64,000 bases of DNA from Massilibacteroides vaginae (GTDB lineage: Bacteria > Bacteroidota > Bacteroidia > Bacteroidales > Tannerellaceae). The DNA lies in contig NZ_FXDJ01000007.1 of the NCBI RefSeq assembly GCF_900178525.1, forward strand, positions 434,001-498,000, in the 5' to 3' direction. Shown here one piece after another: positions 38,968 to 48,892 of the stretch (positions within the stretch are counted from its first letter, which is position 1; every line of letters begins with the position of its first letter). The notes beneath the pieces are model-generated. The model saw nothing but the letters and a program-made list of their open reading frames with translations, was not told where the DNA came from and did not search any database. The position numbers were made by a program, and so were the translations under genes.

Positions 38968-41900
38968 TTAATAGCTGATTTGTACACCAAAAGTTATATT
39001 ACGAGCGGTTGGATAAACATCCATAGGATTTGAATCATCAGCACCACTACGCATACCCGGCCATAATCCGGTTGTTTTAATTGCCGTTGGATCCATTCCA
39101 GAATAGCTTGTAATAGTAAATACATTCTTTATTGTACCATAAAGGCGTAATGAAGAAATCCATTTGGATTTAATCTGAGGAGTCCAACCAAGTGTAATGT
39201 TATCTAATCTCAAGTAATCACCTGATTCAATGAAATAATCACAAACCTTTTTACCTCCAAGTATATGTGCATTCTTTCCATATGCAGAATGTAACAAATT
39301 AACCTCAGGTTCAGCTTGTAATCCAAAATACATTTGCTCTACATTTAAGATGTCATAATCAAATCTCCCACGGAAGAACAATGACAAATCAAAGTTTTTG
39401 TATGTAAATGTATTCCCTAACGATACAGTCCATTTAGGAGCACCATTACCAATAAATGTTCTGTCAGAATCTTGCGCGTCATCAGCCAATATAGCATCTG
39501 CACCAACTTTACCGCCCTTATAAATCATAATACGTCCTTGATTGTCGACTCCTGCATACTTATATCCATAGAAAGAACCTATTTCAACACCATCAGCTAA
39601 ACGTTGAGCAGGACCCGGGTTTCCTGGAGAAGGAAGACCTGAACCATCAATATAACCTTTGGTATATGTAGAGTTAGAGAAAGACTTCAGTTTGGATTTT
39701 TCATACGTCAATGTACCAAACAATGAATAACTAAAATCTTTTGTACGAACAGCTTCCCAATTAAACTGTAGTTCAAATCCCTTCGTACTTGTTGTTCCAA
39801 CATTTGTCCAGATATTTTGATGCAAGAATGGAGGCACGGGAGCATCATATTCTGCAATTACATCTTTTCCTTCTTTAAAAAAGACATCTAAACTTCCAGT
39901 TAACCTTGAATCAAATAACGTATAGTCAACTCCTAAGTTGTATGAAATTTGTTTTTCCCAACTTAAGTCATAGTTGGGGTTATTTCCAGGTCCATATACC
40001 TGAACCCAGTCTCCTTCACTATTTATTTGCCATCCATAACCAGAATACTTAGCTAATGCTATATATTTATCAAATCCTGAACGACCTGTCACCCCATAAG
40101 AAAAACGCAATTTCAAATCATTTACTGCTTCAACATCTTCAAAGAAAGATAATCTTGAAAAACGCCAAGCTGCTGATGCAGCAGGGAATGCACCCCATTT
40201 ATGGTCGGCTCCAAATTTTGTATTTCCTTCATAACGTAGAGAAGCAGTAAGGAGGAATAAGTTATCATAGTCGTAGTTTACACGCCCTAAAAACGCAATG
40301 GTTTTTTCTTTATTCTTTTCAGAATCCATACCTAAGCGTCCGTCTGCTTTATTCCATTTTCCAGCATCAAGATTATTCCATTTAAACACATCACTTGGGA
40401 AGTCCATATTTTCAGCATAGAATTTTTCCCAGTTAAACTCCTGATAAGAATAACCACCCATAATCTTAAAGTCATGCTTATCAATTTTGAATGAATAATT
40501 ACCAACCCATTCCAAAGTCCAGTCAACCCAATTTTCTGATTCTAAACGCGCACGTCCTGCACGAGAATTATCAATAGATTCACGATGGAATTTGGAGTAA
40601 TATTCCATTTGTTTTTTATTGTGCCCTTGACGACCTAACTTCAATTCTGTATTTAGATTTTCCAGAATATTAAGTTTAATATTAAAATCAACAGTAGCAT
40701 ACTCATGCTTTGCTTTATGTTCGCGTTCTGTTAGGTTTTTAATCGGATTCCATTCATCATAACGACCTTTAAAATAATCCATCTCGTCAACACCTACTGT
40801 AGGATTAAGTTTCGTTGCCACGCGGAATGATCCATAGTCTGTATTATCTTGCTCTGCTACACGGTAAGAAATATTACCTCCTACTTCCAGTAAACCCTCA
40901 AGCGTTGTTTGTTTAAAACTACTTCTCAAACCATATTCTTTTCTGTTTGTCACTATATCAAGTCCTTCTTTCTCTTTATAGTTTGCTGAAATACGAAACT
41001 GAGTAGATTCACTACCACCGGATAATGCCAAATTATGATTGTGTCCGAAGTTATCTTTATTTAATAACTCATCATACCAATTAGTTCTGCTTCCAAAATC
41101 TTTTGCTCTACCTTTTTCCACAAATTCTTCAGGAGAAAGAATATCAGGTTTTGCAGCAACGAAATCATGATCCACATAGCCATCATAAGTTATTTTTACT
41201 TTACCGGCCTGGCCTTGTTTTGTTTGTACCAAAATAACGCCATTAGCACCACGAGAACCATAGATTGCAGCCGCAGAACCGTCTTTTAAAACAGTTATAG
41301 ACTCAATATCTTGTTGTGCAAGATTACGTAAGTCACCTCCCGGCATACCATCAATAACTATTAACGGGCCATTTCCGGCTTTTAAAGAAGAAGCTCCACG
41401 AATCTGAAGTCCTGAAGTAGCATTTGGGTCAGCAGCAGCTGTACTTGAGACAGTCAAACCTGCTACACGCCCATCAACCATTTGCATCGGGTCGTTCACA
41501 GCTCCACTTAAAAAGTCTTTGCTTCTCACACTTGTAACAGCTGTTGTCAAGTCTTTTTTCACTGTACTACCATAACCAACAACAACAACCTCACTTAATG
41601 CCTGTGTATCTTCTACCAGAATAATATCAAAAGAATTATTACCAGACACAGGTATCTCTTGCGAAGTATAGCCAATATAAGATACATGTAGCACAGCATT
41701 ACTAGGAGCATCCAGACTAAAATTACCATCAAAATCTGTTATAGTACCATTAGAAGTTCCTTTTACTGTTATATTTGCTCCAATAATAGCTTCTCCATTC
41801 TTATCCTTAACAACTCCAGTAACCTTTCTCCCTTGCTGAGGGGCAGAAATGGGGTTTGCTGACAAATTAATTGTTCTATTACTAAGAATAATCTGTCGAT

Positions 41901-42243
41901 CTTCTACTTTATATTCAACATCAGTATTGTCAAAAATTGTTTTAAGTATTTTTGCAATTGACTGATTTGACACCTCAACATTTACTTTCCTATCAACATT
42001 TACAAGTTTGCTATTGTATAGAAAATAAAATTCGGATTTTTCTTCAATAGTATTTAGCACATCTTCTACACTTGCATTATGCATATCAAGCGATATCTTA
42101 GTTGATTGAGAATAAGTAACATCTGCTCTTGCCTGAATGATTAATAAAAATAATAAACATACTGTCATTTTCATAACAATGGGTATTTTACGCCATAGAC
42201 CATAAAGAGGTCTAAACGCTTTGATATAATTCATTTTATTCAT
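38968..42243 (-). CDS. SusC/RagA family TonB-linked transporter with STN signalling domain
   Basis: 1091 aa. Cytoplasmic lead plus hydrophobic signal segment (to about residue 45). STN domain (about 48-120: ISLDMHNASVEDVLNTIEEK) that contacts the FecR-type anti-sigma factor. Carboxypeptidase-like domain (GVVKDKNGEAIIGANITVKG), then the EVVVVGYG TonB region. Plug with GPLIVIDGMPGGD and AAIYGSRGANGVILVQTK, then a barrel ending ITFGVQISY. The STN domain fits the upstream sigma/FecR genes. Its leader (42244-42428) carries an opposing promoter and terminator consistent with an antisense RNA. Confidence 0.94.
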   Translation of the reverse strand: MNKMNYIKAFRPLYGLWRKIPIVMKMTVCLLFLLIIQARADVTYSQSTKISLDMHNASVEDVLNTIEEKSEFYFLYNSKLVNVDRKVNVEVSNQSIAKILKTIFDNTDVEYKVEDRQIILSNRTINLSANPISAPQQGRKVTGVVKDKNGEAIIGANITVKGTSNGTITDFDGNFSLDAPSNAVLHVSYIGYTSQEIPVSGNNSFDIILVEDTQALSEVVVVGYGSTVKKDLTTAVTSVRSKDFLSGAVNDPMQMVDGRVAGLTVSSTAAADPNATSGLQIRGASSLKAGNGPLIVIDGMPGGDLRNLAQQDIESITVLKDGSAAAIYGSRGANGVILVQTKQGQAGKVKITYDGYVDHDFVAAKPDILSPEEFVEKGRAKDFGSRTNWYDELLNKDNFGHNHNLALSGGSESTQFRISANYKEKEGLDIVTNRKEYGLRSSFKQTTLEGLLEVGGNISYRVAEQDNTDYGSFRVATKLNPTVGVDEMDYFKGRYDEWNPIKNLTEREHKAKHEYATVDFNIKLNILENLNTELKLGRQGHNKKQMEYYSKFHRESIDNSRAGRARLESENWVDWTLEWVGNYSFKIDKHDFKIMGGYSYQEFNWEKFYAENMDFPSDVFKWNNLDAGKWNKADGRLGMDSEKNKEKTIAFLGRVNYDYDNLFLLTASLRYEGNTKFGADHKWGAFPAASAAWRFSRLSFFEDVEAVNDLKLRFSYGVTGRSGFDKYIALAKYSGYGWQINSEGDWVQVYGPGNNPNYDLSWEKQISYNLGVDYTLFDSRLTGSLDVFFKEGKDVIAEYDAPVPPFLHQNIWTNVGTTSTKGFELQFNWEAVRTKDFSYSLFGTLTYEKSKLKSFSNSTYTKGYIDGSGLPSPGNPGPAQRLADGVEIGSFYGYKYAGVDNQGRIMIYKGGKVGADAILADDAQDSDRTFIGNGAPKWTVSLGNTFTYKNFDLSLFFRGRFDYDILNVEQMYFGLQAEPEVNLLHSAYGKNAHILGGKKVCDYFIESGDYLRLDNITLGWTPQIKSKWISSLRLYGTIKNVFTITSYSGMDPTAIKTTGLWPGMRSGADDSNPMDVYPTARNITFGVQISY

Positions 42244-42258
42244 ACGTTTACATGATTT

Positions 42259-42289
42259 TTTGATTAGTTAATTGGTAATTAATCGTTTG
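42259..42289 (+). promoter_or_regulatory. Candidate promoter of an antisense RNA to the susC leader
   Basis: On the plus strand TTTG (42259-42262), exactly 19 bp, then ATCGTTTG (42282-42289). This is the Bacteroidetes -33/-7 arrangement, with the first two bases of the -7 box reading AT instead of TA. It faces away from susC. Confidence 0.45.
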
Positions 42290-42293
42290 CATT

Positions 42294-42361
42294 ACTCGGG
42301 AAAAGTTAATATGCAAACAGAATCACATGCAGGGAATGTTTCTTTTTTCCTGCATGTTTTT
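42294..42361 (+). ncRNA. Candidate DonS-like cis-antisense RNA in the leader of the 38968-42243 susC gene
   Basis: About 70 nt between the plus-strand promoter and the terminator hairpin at 42325-42361. It would be fully complementary to the susC messenger 50-118 nt before its start codon. The DonS family of B. fragilis lies in the same place: between an anti-sigma gene and susC, on the opposite strand, and under 130 nt long. Only the layout is seen here; expression is inferred. Confidence 0.5.
42325..42361 (+). terminator. Plus-strand intrinsic terminator between fecR-like and susC genes
   Basis: ACATGCAGG (42325-42333) pairs with CCTGCATGT (42349-42357) and the stem can extend by three more pairs. 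TTTTTAT follows only on the plus strand; the minus side reads GTGATTC. It therefore cannot be the FecR-gene terminator. Confidence 0.7.
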
Positions 42362-42428
42362 ATGCATCATTTTCACATCATAGGCTAACATTTTTAAGAT
42401 TAACAATTTTCAAATTGACATTCAAAAT

Positions 42429-43457
42429 TCATCGCAAAAGCGATATAATTACTTTTCGTTTTGTATATGTTTGATCACTCTGCTGCTTAGGTTCAACAAA
42501 ATGCCATTTTATAGGTGACGATTTTCCGATCAAATTCAAAATTTCAGATAAAGTTTCTGTCGTAAATGTTGCAGAAAATTCATATTGATTAAGAATATTA
42601 TCTCTCAGTTCTATCTCAACGTTAAAATGCTTAGATAAGCGATAAATAATTTCAGGCATTTTCGCCCTTCTGAACACAATTTTGCCATCTTTCCAGGCCG
42701 TTACTGAATAAAGATTTACTGTAGATATATTTATTTCTTTTGTGTTTTTATCAATTACAGCTAACTCTCCGGGACGAATTATGTTAACCGAAGATGAAGT
42801 TCCTAACTGTTTATTTATTGATACATTCCCACTTGTCAAAGCAGTACTTACCCACCCTTGTTCTTTATAGGCATTAACATTGAACGCTGTTCCATAAGCA
42901 CTCACAGTCAAATCGTCTGATATTTTCACCTTGAATTGATTTGCAGGATCAGATTTCACAATAAAATAAGCCTCACCAGATAAAAAAACAGAGCGTGAGT
43001 CGTCCTGAAACTTAATCGGATATAAAAGGGAGCTCCCTGAATTTAAATAAACAATACTACTATCAGGTAATGTGATTTTTGAAACAACTCCAAAAGCAGA
43101 TTTCACTTCAACTAAACTTTGTTCTACAAAGCTGTTACTGATAATTTGAGTGTTTAAATAATAAACAAACAATAACAATGGAACAAAAGCAATAACAACA
43201 AGTCGTTGAACAGATTTTAAAGTTTTGCTTCTTATTTTTAACAAATACAATTTAAAAGATAGTTTTTTCCAACGAGCAATAGTATTTACTTTATTAACAT
43301 CTTTAATATGATTTATGGTATTGAGCAAAAAACGTAAATCATCAACCTCTTTTTGTAATGAGAGTGAATTTTCGAGTTCAAGTTCAAAAGCCATACGTTC
43401 ATCTTCAGACAAACGCCCTTCCAAATAGTCTAAAATATGTAATTCTTCTCGCTTCAA
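42429..43457 (-). CDS. FecR family anti-sigma factor
   Basis: 342 aa. N-terminal cytoplasmic sigma-binding region (LHILDYLEGRLSEDERMAFE), one membrane helix (about 85-106), then the periplasmic FecR domain (ITLPDSSIVYLNSGSSLLYP, VFLSGEAYFIVKSD, NAYKEQGWVSTALTSGNVSI). The C-terminal DUF4974 segment FRRAKMPEIIYRLSKHFNVE is a partner for the STN domain of the SusC encoded downstream. It should hold the adjacent ECF sigma factor inactive until substrate binds SusC. Confidence 0.93.
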   Translation of the reverse strand: MKREELHILDYLEGRLSEDERMAFELELENSLSLQKEVDDLRFLLNTINHIKDVNKVNTIARWKKLSFKLYLLKIRSKTLKSVQRLVVIAFVPLLLFVYYLNTQIISNSFVEQSLVEVKSAFGVVSKITLPDSSIVYLNSGSSLLYPIKFQDDSRSVFLSGEAYFIVKSDPANQFKVKISDDLTVSAYGTAFNVNAYKEQGWVSTALTSGNVSINKQLGTSSSVNIIRPGELAVIDKNTKEINISTVNLYSVTAWKDGKIVFRRAKMPEIIYRLSKHFNVEIELRDNILNQYEFSATFTTETLSEILNLIGKSSPIKWHFVEPKQQSDQTYTKRKVIISLLR

Positions 43458-43559
43458 CTTTGTTCCATTTTACAGTATAGACGTACAGAACAAAGGATAC
43501 CCTATGGATAAATAAAAGTTTTTATTAACTAAAAGAACCTTAATCAAATATCGTTTTGA

Positions 43560-44141
43560 TTACCAGAGAAATAAAATATAAAACGATAAATAATCTTTTA
43601 ATTCTTCTCGAAGAGTTTTTAATGCACGTGTCATGTAAGATTCTACAGTTTTCACTGAAATATTTGATTCTTCTGCTATTTCTTTATAAGTTTTATTCTC
43701 AAATCTACTCTTTATAAAAGCTTGTCGAATGTTTTCAGGGAGTTTTTCTAAAGCAGAGGCAAGCATTCTTTCAAGTTCCGACAATGTTAATAAATCATTT
43801 GGATCATATAATTGTTCTTTATTATCCGAATTAAATTCATGATAACGGGCTTCAGTTTCCTTTTTACGCAAATAATCCACACAACTATTTCTAACAGTTG
43901 TTATCAGAAAGTTACGAGTAGAAGTAGTTATATCCAATGTCTTTCTATTCTTCCATATTTTTAGAAAGGTATCTTGAACAATATCCTCACATGTTTCCAA
44001 GTCGGTTAAATAACGACGGGCAAACAACGTAAGAGGTGGAAAAAAGTTAACAAATAAAAGACGAAATGCTTCTTCATCGTCTTTCATAGCCATTTTCCAA
44101 AAAAGTGTATCCACTGAAACTAACGTTTCATTTTTTTGCAT
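43560..44141 (-). CDS. RNA polymerase ECF-type sigma factor
   Basis: 193 aa. Region 2: DEEAFRLLFVNFFPPLTLFA and CEDIVQDTFLKIWKNR. Region 4: LPENIRQAFIKSRFENKTYK, EIAEESNISVKTVESYMTRA, ending KTLREEL. It is the first gene of the operon, 102 bp before its FecR-type regulator. It should direct transcription of the SusC/D pair. Confidence 0.94.
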   Translation of the reverse strand: MQKNETLVSVDTLFWKMAMKDDEEAFRLLFVNFFPPLTLFARRYLTDLETCEDIVQDTFLKIWKNRKTLDITTSTRNFLITTVRNSCVDYLRKKETEARYHEFNSDNKEQLYDPNDLLTLSELERMLASALEKLPENIRQAFIKSRFENKTYKEIAEESNISVKTVESYMTRALKTLREELKDYLSFYILFLW

Positions 44142-44166
44142 AAAATATGAATTTCGTTTAGATCAA

Positions 44167-44174
44167 CAAATATA
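44167..44174 (-). promoter_or_regulatory. -7 promoter element of the first ECF sigma gene
   Basis: TATATTTG on the minus strand matches TAnnTTTG and lies 26 bp before the start at 44141. No -33 TTTG at the usual distance, which could mean activator or sigma-factor dependence. Confidence 0.4.
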
Positions 44175-44195
44175 CACATTAATTAACAAGACGTT

Positions 44196-45218
44196 TTATT
44201 TAAAAGCGTCTTTTAAATCTTGTTCAAAGCAGGCGATGTCTTCACCTGTTGTGTCCCACGAAGTAACTAATCTTATTTCATAATTTGCTTCGTTCCAAAA
44301 ATAGAAATAGTATTTTTCTCTTAGTTTCCGTGCGATTTTCGCTGGGGCTGTGAAAAACAATTGATTTGTTTCGGGTTTTTGTGTGAATTTTATTTCCGGA
44401 TATTCTTTCAATATATCGTATAATTTTGATGCCGCTACATTTGCCTTCAGTGCATTTTCCAACCAGAGGTTGTTTTCGAGGTAGGGAATAAACTGTGCGG
44501 ATAAATACCTCATTTTTGAGGCTAACTGGGCGGATTGTTTACGGTAATATTGAAGGTTTTCTGTAATTTCCGGACGAAATGAAACAACGGCTTCTCCCAT
44601 CATCATTCCGTTTTTTGTTCCTCCGAAGCTTAAGATATCTACTCCGGAGTCGATGGTGATCCGGCGCATATCACAGTTTAGGTAGGCACATGCGTTTGCC
44701 AGGCGGGCTCCGTCCATGTGGAGGTACATATTATGCGAATGCAATAAATCAGCGATCCCGCGTATTTCGTCTATGGTATAGACAGTGCCCAGTTCTGATA
44801 CCTGAGAAATATAAACGGCTTTGGGTTGAGGGTGGTGGCAAACACCAAAGTTTATTAGTCGTTCTTTGATTTGCTCTACGGTCAACTTGCCGTCGGTAGT
44901 TGATACAGGGGTTATTGTGGCACCGGTCATTCGTGCCGGCGCACCGCATTCATCCACATAAATATGAGCGGTTTCCGCGCAAATAATACTATGAAAGGAA
45001 CGGGTCACGGCTTGAAGTGCTACCGAATTTGCTCCGGTTCCATTGAATACAAAAAACGGGGTTGCATTTTCACCAAATACGTCTTTCAACTTTCGCTCTG
45101 CTTTTTCTGTCCATGGATCGCTGCCATAACCAACGGCATGATCCACATTCGCCTGGGCTATCGCATCTATTATCAGGGGATGCACTCCGGAATTATTATC
45201 GCTCGCAAAACTTCTCAT
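44196..45218 (-). CDS. Low-specificity L-threonine aldolase
   Basis: 340-aa PLP enzyme splitting threonine/allo-threonine into glycine and acetaldehyde. MRSFASDNNSGVHPLIIDAI opens the protein, AETAHIYVDECGAPARMTG follows, MHLDGARLANA lies in the large domain, and SFGGTKNGMMMGEAVV holds the PLP lysine. It follows cysE by 18 bp on the same strand, which links two serine/glycine/threonine-related steps in one probable operon. Confidence 0.94.
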   Translation of the reverse strand: MRSFASDNNSGVHPLIIDAIAQANVDHAVGYGSDPWTEKAERKLKDVFGENATPFFVFNGTGANSVALQAVTRSFHSIICAETAHIYVDECGAPARMTGATITPVSTTDGKLTVEQIKERLINFGVCHHPQPKAVYISQVSELGTVYTIDEIRGIADLLHSHNMYLHMDGARLANACAYLNCDMRRITIDSGVDILSFGGTKNGMMMGEAVVSFRPEITENLQYYRKQSAQLASKMRYLSAQFIPYLENNLWLENALKANVAASKLYDILKEYPEIKFTQKPETNQLFFTAPAKIARKLREKYYFYFWNEANYEIRLVTSWDTTGEDIACFEQDLKDAFK

Positions 45219-45236
45219 ATTCTCTTTTCTACTATA

Positions 45237-46052
45237 TTAAATATAAAACTCTATCGGATCATTTTTATCCAACATACTTCTTATTCTGATCTCTGCTGTT
45301 TGTTGTACTAAGGAATAGGGTGGAATACTGTTTGTTAGCCAGGCATTACCACCGATTACCGAGTCGTGCCCAATTACCGTATTGCCGCCCAGAATGGTTG
45401 CTCCGGCATAAATCACCACATTATCTTCAATTGTAGGATGTCTTTTCTTGTTACTCAAATCTTTTGTAACAAATAAAGCACCAAGTGTTACACCCTGATA
45501 TATTTTCACATTATCGCCAATGATCGTCGATTCGCCAATCACAATACCTGTACCATGGTCAATATAAAAAGAGTTACCTATTTTAGCTCCCGGATTAATA
45601 TCAACACCCACCTTCGAATGCGCGTATTCTGAAAATAATCGGGGAATAATAGGAACCTGCAATTCATATAATTCGTGCGAAATCCGGTATACCGTCAGGG
45701 CAAAGAAGCCGGGATAGGCAATGATGACCTCTTCCATTGAACCTGCCGCAGGGTCATTTTGACTGAACACAGTTGCTTCGTCGTAAAGCTGTTCTTGCAT
45801 CCAGGGCAGTTTTTCCAGAAAGATGTCTGCTACTTCCTTGGCTCTTTCCATGCCGAGTAGAACCGACATATTTTCCACCAATACGGAATAGAATTTATAC
45901 AGCCCACGCTCTCCCGTGATTTCATTTGCACAAATAGGAAACAACACATGATCTACAAGTGTATCCAACGCATCATAAAGCTTTTTCTTATCAATTGCCA
46001 GACTCTTTGATTTAGAGATCAATCTTCCGGCAATATCTGTAATATCCGTCAT
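45237..46052 (-). CDS. cysE: Serine O-acetyltransferase (EpsC/CysE type)
   Basis: 271 aa from ATG 46052 ([20 protein letters not shown]). The frame continues upstream to 46115, but those 21 residues lie across the promoter and are not family-like. The N-terminal helical region extends to about residue 150. The left-handed beta-helix then begins with [20 protein letters not shown] (catalytic His) and continues [20 protein letters not shown] and [12 protein letters not shown]. It makes O-acetylserine for cysteine synthesis. Likely operon with the aldolase gene. Confidence 0.93.
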   Translation of the reverse strand: MTDITDIAGRLISKSKSLAIDKKKLYDALDTLVDHVLFPICANEITGERGLYKFYSVLVENMSVLLGMERAKEVADIFLEKLPWMQEQLYDEATVFSQNDPAAGSMEEVIIAYPGFFALTVYRISHELYELQVPIIPRLFSEYAHSKVGVDINPGAKIGNSFYIDHGTGIVIGESTIIGDNVKIYQGVTLGALFVTKDLSNKKRHPTIEDNVVIYAGATILGGNTVIGHDSVIGGNAWLTNSIPPYSLVQQTAEIRIRSMLDKNDPIEFYI

Positions 46053-46071
46053 TTCCTTTTTAATTAATTTG

Positions 46072-46100
46072 CAAATGTACGAATTTGCAATTATTTGCAA
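46072..46100 (-). promoter_or_regulatory. Promoter of cysE
   Basis: On the minus strand TTG (46098-46100), 18 bp, then TACATTTG (46072-46079), 20 bp before the start codon. A second -7-like TATATTTG lies at 46113-46120. Confidence 0.45.
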
Positions 46101-46151
46101 CACGTTTCCTATCAAATATAAGCAACAGGAAATTCTCTTTTTTTATCTTTT

Positions 46152-48845
46152 TCAACGATTACTTTCTTTAATTAGTGAGCTGATCCTTGTATTGAGCGAA
46201 TCGGCATTAAGCAGTTCTTCCAAGGTGAGGTGCATTCTATAGCGCCAGTAGTAATTCGTTTGCGCCGGCACATTGATCCGTTCAGCATCAGCATCTTGTC
46301 GCTTCAGTTCGTCGTCTGTTGCCAACCAATCCTGCCAGGGAATGATTACCCACATTGCAGGTGACGATAAATGATTAGAGATAATTTGAGTGGCCAATTC
46401 GCCTGAACATTCGTATGGAGCTTCTCCGTGTCTGTTTAAAACGGTGTTGTAATAGCGTTGCGTTTTGGGTCTGTCTTCTTTCCACCAGCTGCGAACCGGA
46501 CTCATATCATGCGTAGAGGTTGTACAAACCGAGTAATAAGGCAAACTGGTCAGGTCGGCAAACTCTACCCCGAAGGTTTTAGGCATTCGTTCAATTTCTA
46601 AACTCAGTAATTGAAGTTTGTTCATCACCTCCGGCACTGTTGCCGGGATCATCCCTAAATCTTCACCGCACACAAGCATTTCCGTCGAGTTTACTAAAGG
46701 TATCAATTTTCGAAAAGCCTGATCTTTCCAGAATTCATTATGCCGGTGATAGTAGAAATCATCATACAAACGATCAAATGCTCGTTTTTCGTCGTTGTTT
46801 AATTCTAAGTATAACCGTGAGGCGAAAGCCGAAATACGCGGATGGTATTTGTCTTCCTCATGCGGATCTTTCAAGAAAAGCACTTCATTGGCTATGTCAT
46901 ATAGTCCAAACATAATTTTTCGTGCTTTATCATCCTTCTTCCCGGCGAATAATTTTTCAATTTTCCGCTGTGTATCACAAAAGGGTTTTAACACAAAATG
47001 ACGGGATGACGATTGGGCCAGGTAACTGCCCAGTACTTCATCGACATATTCGCCGAACAAATCCGGTAAAAAATCATGCGAGATACGAGGAGAAGTAAAT
47101 CTTTTTTCATCAAACCGGATGCCGGTCATTTCGATTTCTTCGACAGACAAAGGTAAGGCCGGATTAAAATGTCCGCAAAGTCCCTGAACATACGCTTGAG
47201 GAATCTCCCATATACGGAAAAAACCAAGTATATGATCAATCCGGAAACAATCAAAATAATCGTTCATCTTCGCGAAACGCTTCCTCCACCAGGCATAATC
47301 GTCTTTCTCCATTACATCCCAACGATACGTGGGGAAAAGCCAGTTTTGTCCGTTTGCCGAAAAATCGTCAGGCGGTGCTCCGCTCTGTCCGTTCAAATTA
47401 AAATACCCGGGCTCTGTCCAGACCTCCGCGCTCAAGCGGTTAACTCCGATTGGCAGATCACCTTTTAACACGATTCCCTTCGCACGGGCATAATCCGTCA
47501 CCTCACGAAACTGACGGTCTAACACATATTGTAGATAATAATTAAAAGCAATAATAGGATAAGCCGGATGCTGTGGTGAACTCAGCTTTTTTATGGCCGG
47601 TTTATCATAAGCGGCATATTGCCCCCATTGGGTAAAGTCGGCAGTTTTATATAAACCCGTCAGGTAGCAATACGCACCGTAAGGAATTAACCAGGAACTA
47701 TTGTGTTCATAAAAACGCTGGTAATCCTCATCATCCATCAATCGGCTCAATCCTTCCTGTTCGACATACTCCCTGCAATAGGCTAATTTTGTTTCGACAA
47801 CAGACTCATAATCAATCTCGTTTTTCGCATTAAGTTCATGCTGACAAAGCTGATAATGCCGCCTTCTTTCCTCATCCATCAACTCACCCATGCCGTCCAA
47901 ATTAATATACATCGGATGCAAGGCGTAGATAGACATTGCACTATATGGATAAGAGTCAAGCCACGTCTGCGTCATACGAGTATCATTCATAGGCAGCACC
48001 TGAATAAGATTTTGCCCTGTTTTTTCAACCCAATCAATCATCAAACGCAAGTCTCCCAAATCTCCTACACCGTAGCTCCGTTCCGAGCGTAAAGAAAAAA
48101 CAGGAATTACCGTTCCCGCTCCTTTCCATTGCATGAGGTTATTTCCATAACGGAAAAACAACCCGGAAAAACAAGCACATTCTCCACCATTAGTCAAGAA
48201 AGGATACGCCATAATCCGATCATCTCCCTCCTCCCAAACACATCGCTCCGGAGCTTCCTTATCACACAATATAAATTTATAGCTCAGCGGGAAAACAAGA
48301 TCCGAAGCGTCAACAGTTACACGCCATACCGCTCCTTCATCAGGACTCATGCGCACTGCCCGTTCGGGCATCCAGTTGCCAACGCCATCACAATTGCCGG
48401 TAAAAGCAACATATTGTTGTTTAGTTACCCGAGGAGCGAAGACCGAGATCGTCAATTTCTCTCTGCTGTTTTCATTTTCAGCCGGAGATTTCGAATGTGC
48501 AAAAACAGCATTCGTAAAAGCCGAAGAGTAAAACGGCAAATCAGCCGGTGTGTTCAGCCAAGTATCATAAAGCCGGTAACACCCCTTACAACCATTCAGT
48601 TTTAATGAGTGCCCCCTGCTCCATTCCCTTTTACTTTCCTGTCCTTCAGTTTTAATCAGATAATAATAATCAACGTTCCGGACGTGATCCGGTATATCAA
48701 TCTCATACTGCCAGATGCCATCACCCAAGAACAACATATCAGGAGCAATCGCTTCTTCCCATTGTCCTAATTCAGGAATAGAACCAACAACAGCTAAGGA
48801 TTGCCCCCAACTTGTATTATAGTTGATCGTAAAAACAATTTTCAT
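46152..48845 (-). CDS. malQ: 4-alpha-glucanotransferase (GH77) with tandem starch-binding modules
   Basis: 897 aa from ATG 48845 (MKIVFTINYNTSWGQSLAVV). The frame is open to 49106, but that extension translates the intergenic repeat and terminator and is rejected. Two CBM20-like modules lie at about 1-115 and 130-250 (TINYNTSWGQSLAVVGSIPE and SVFAPRVTKQQYVAFTGNCD). The GH77 domain follows, with FRIDHILGFFRIWEIP (catalytic nucleophile Asp) and LVCGEDLGMIPATVPEVM (acid/base Glu). This is the DPE2-like architecture, which handles maltose and glycogen rather than only malto-oligosaccharides. No signal peptide. It is isolated from the SusC/D loci, so probably central glycogen/maltose metabolism. 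Confidence 0.94.
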   Translation of the reverse strand: MKIVFTINYNTSWGQSLAVVGSIPELGQWEEAIAPDMLFLGDGIWQYEIDIPDHVRNVDYYYLIKTEGQESKREWSRGHSLKLNGCKGCYRLYDTWLNTPADLPFYSSAFTNAVFAHSKSPAENENSREKLTISVFAPRVTKQQYVAFTGNCDGVGNWMPERAVRMSPDEGAVWRVTVDASDLVFPLSYKFILCDKEAPERCVWEEGDDRIMAYPFLTNGGECACFSGLFFRYGNNLMQWKGAGTVIPVFSLRSERSYGVGDLGDLRLMIDWVEKTGQNLIQVLPMNDTRMTQTWLDSYPYSAMSIYALHPMYINLDGMGELMDEERRRHYQLCQHELNAKNEIDYESVVETKLAYCREYVEQEGLSRLMDDEDYQRFYEHNSSWLIPYGAYCYLTGLYKTADFTQWGQYAAYDKPAIKKLSSPQHPAYPIIAFNYYLQYVLDRQFREVTDYARAKGIVLKGDLPIGVNRLSAEVWTEPGYFNLNGQSGAPPDDFSANGQNWLFPTYRWDVMEKDDYAWWRKRFAKMNDYFDCFRIDHILGFFRIWEIPQAYVQGLCGHFNPALPLSVEEIEMTGIRFDEKRFTSPRISHDFLPDLFGEYVDEVLGSYLAQSSSRHFVLKPFCDTQRKIEKLFAGKKDDKARKIMFGLYDIANEVLFLKDPHEEDKYHPRISAFASRLYLELNNDEKRAFDRLYDDFYYHRHNEFWKDQAFRKLIPLVNSTEMLVCGEDLGMIPATVPEVMNKLQLLSLEIERMPKTFGVEFADLTSLPYYSVCTTSTHDMSPVRSWWKEDRPKTQRYYNTVLNRHGEAPYECSGELATQIISNHLSSPAMWVIIPWQDWLATDDELKRQDADAERINVPAQTNYYWRYRMHLTLEELLNADSLNTRISSLIKESNR

Positions 48846-48892
48846 TTTAGATCTCTTGTAGTAGTAATGAATGGCGAAGATATAAAAAGAAA

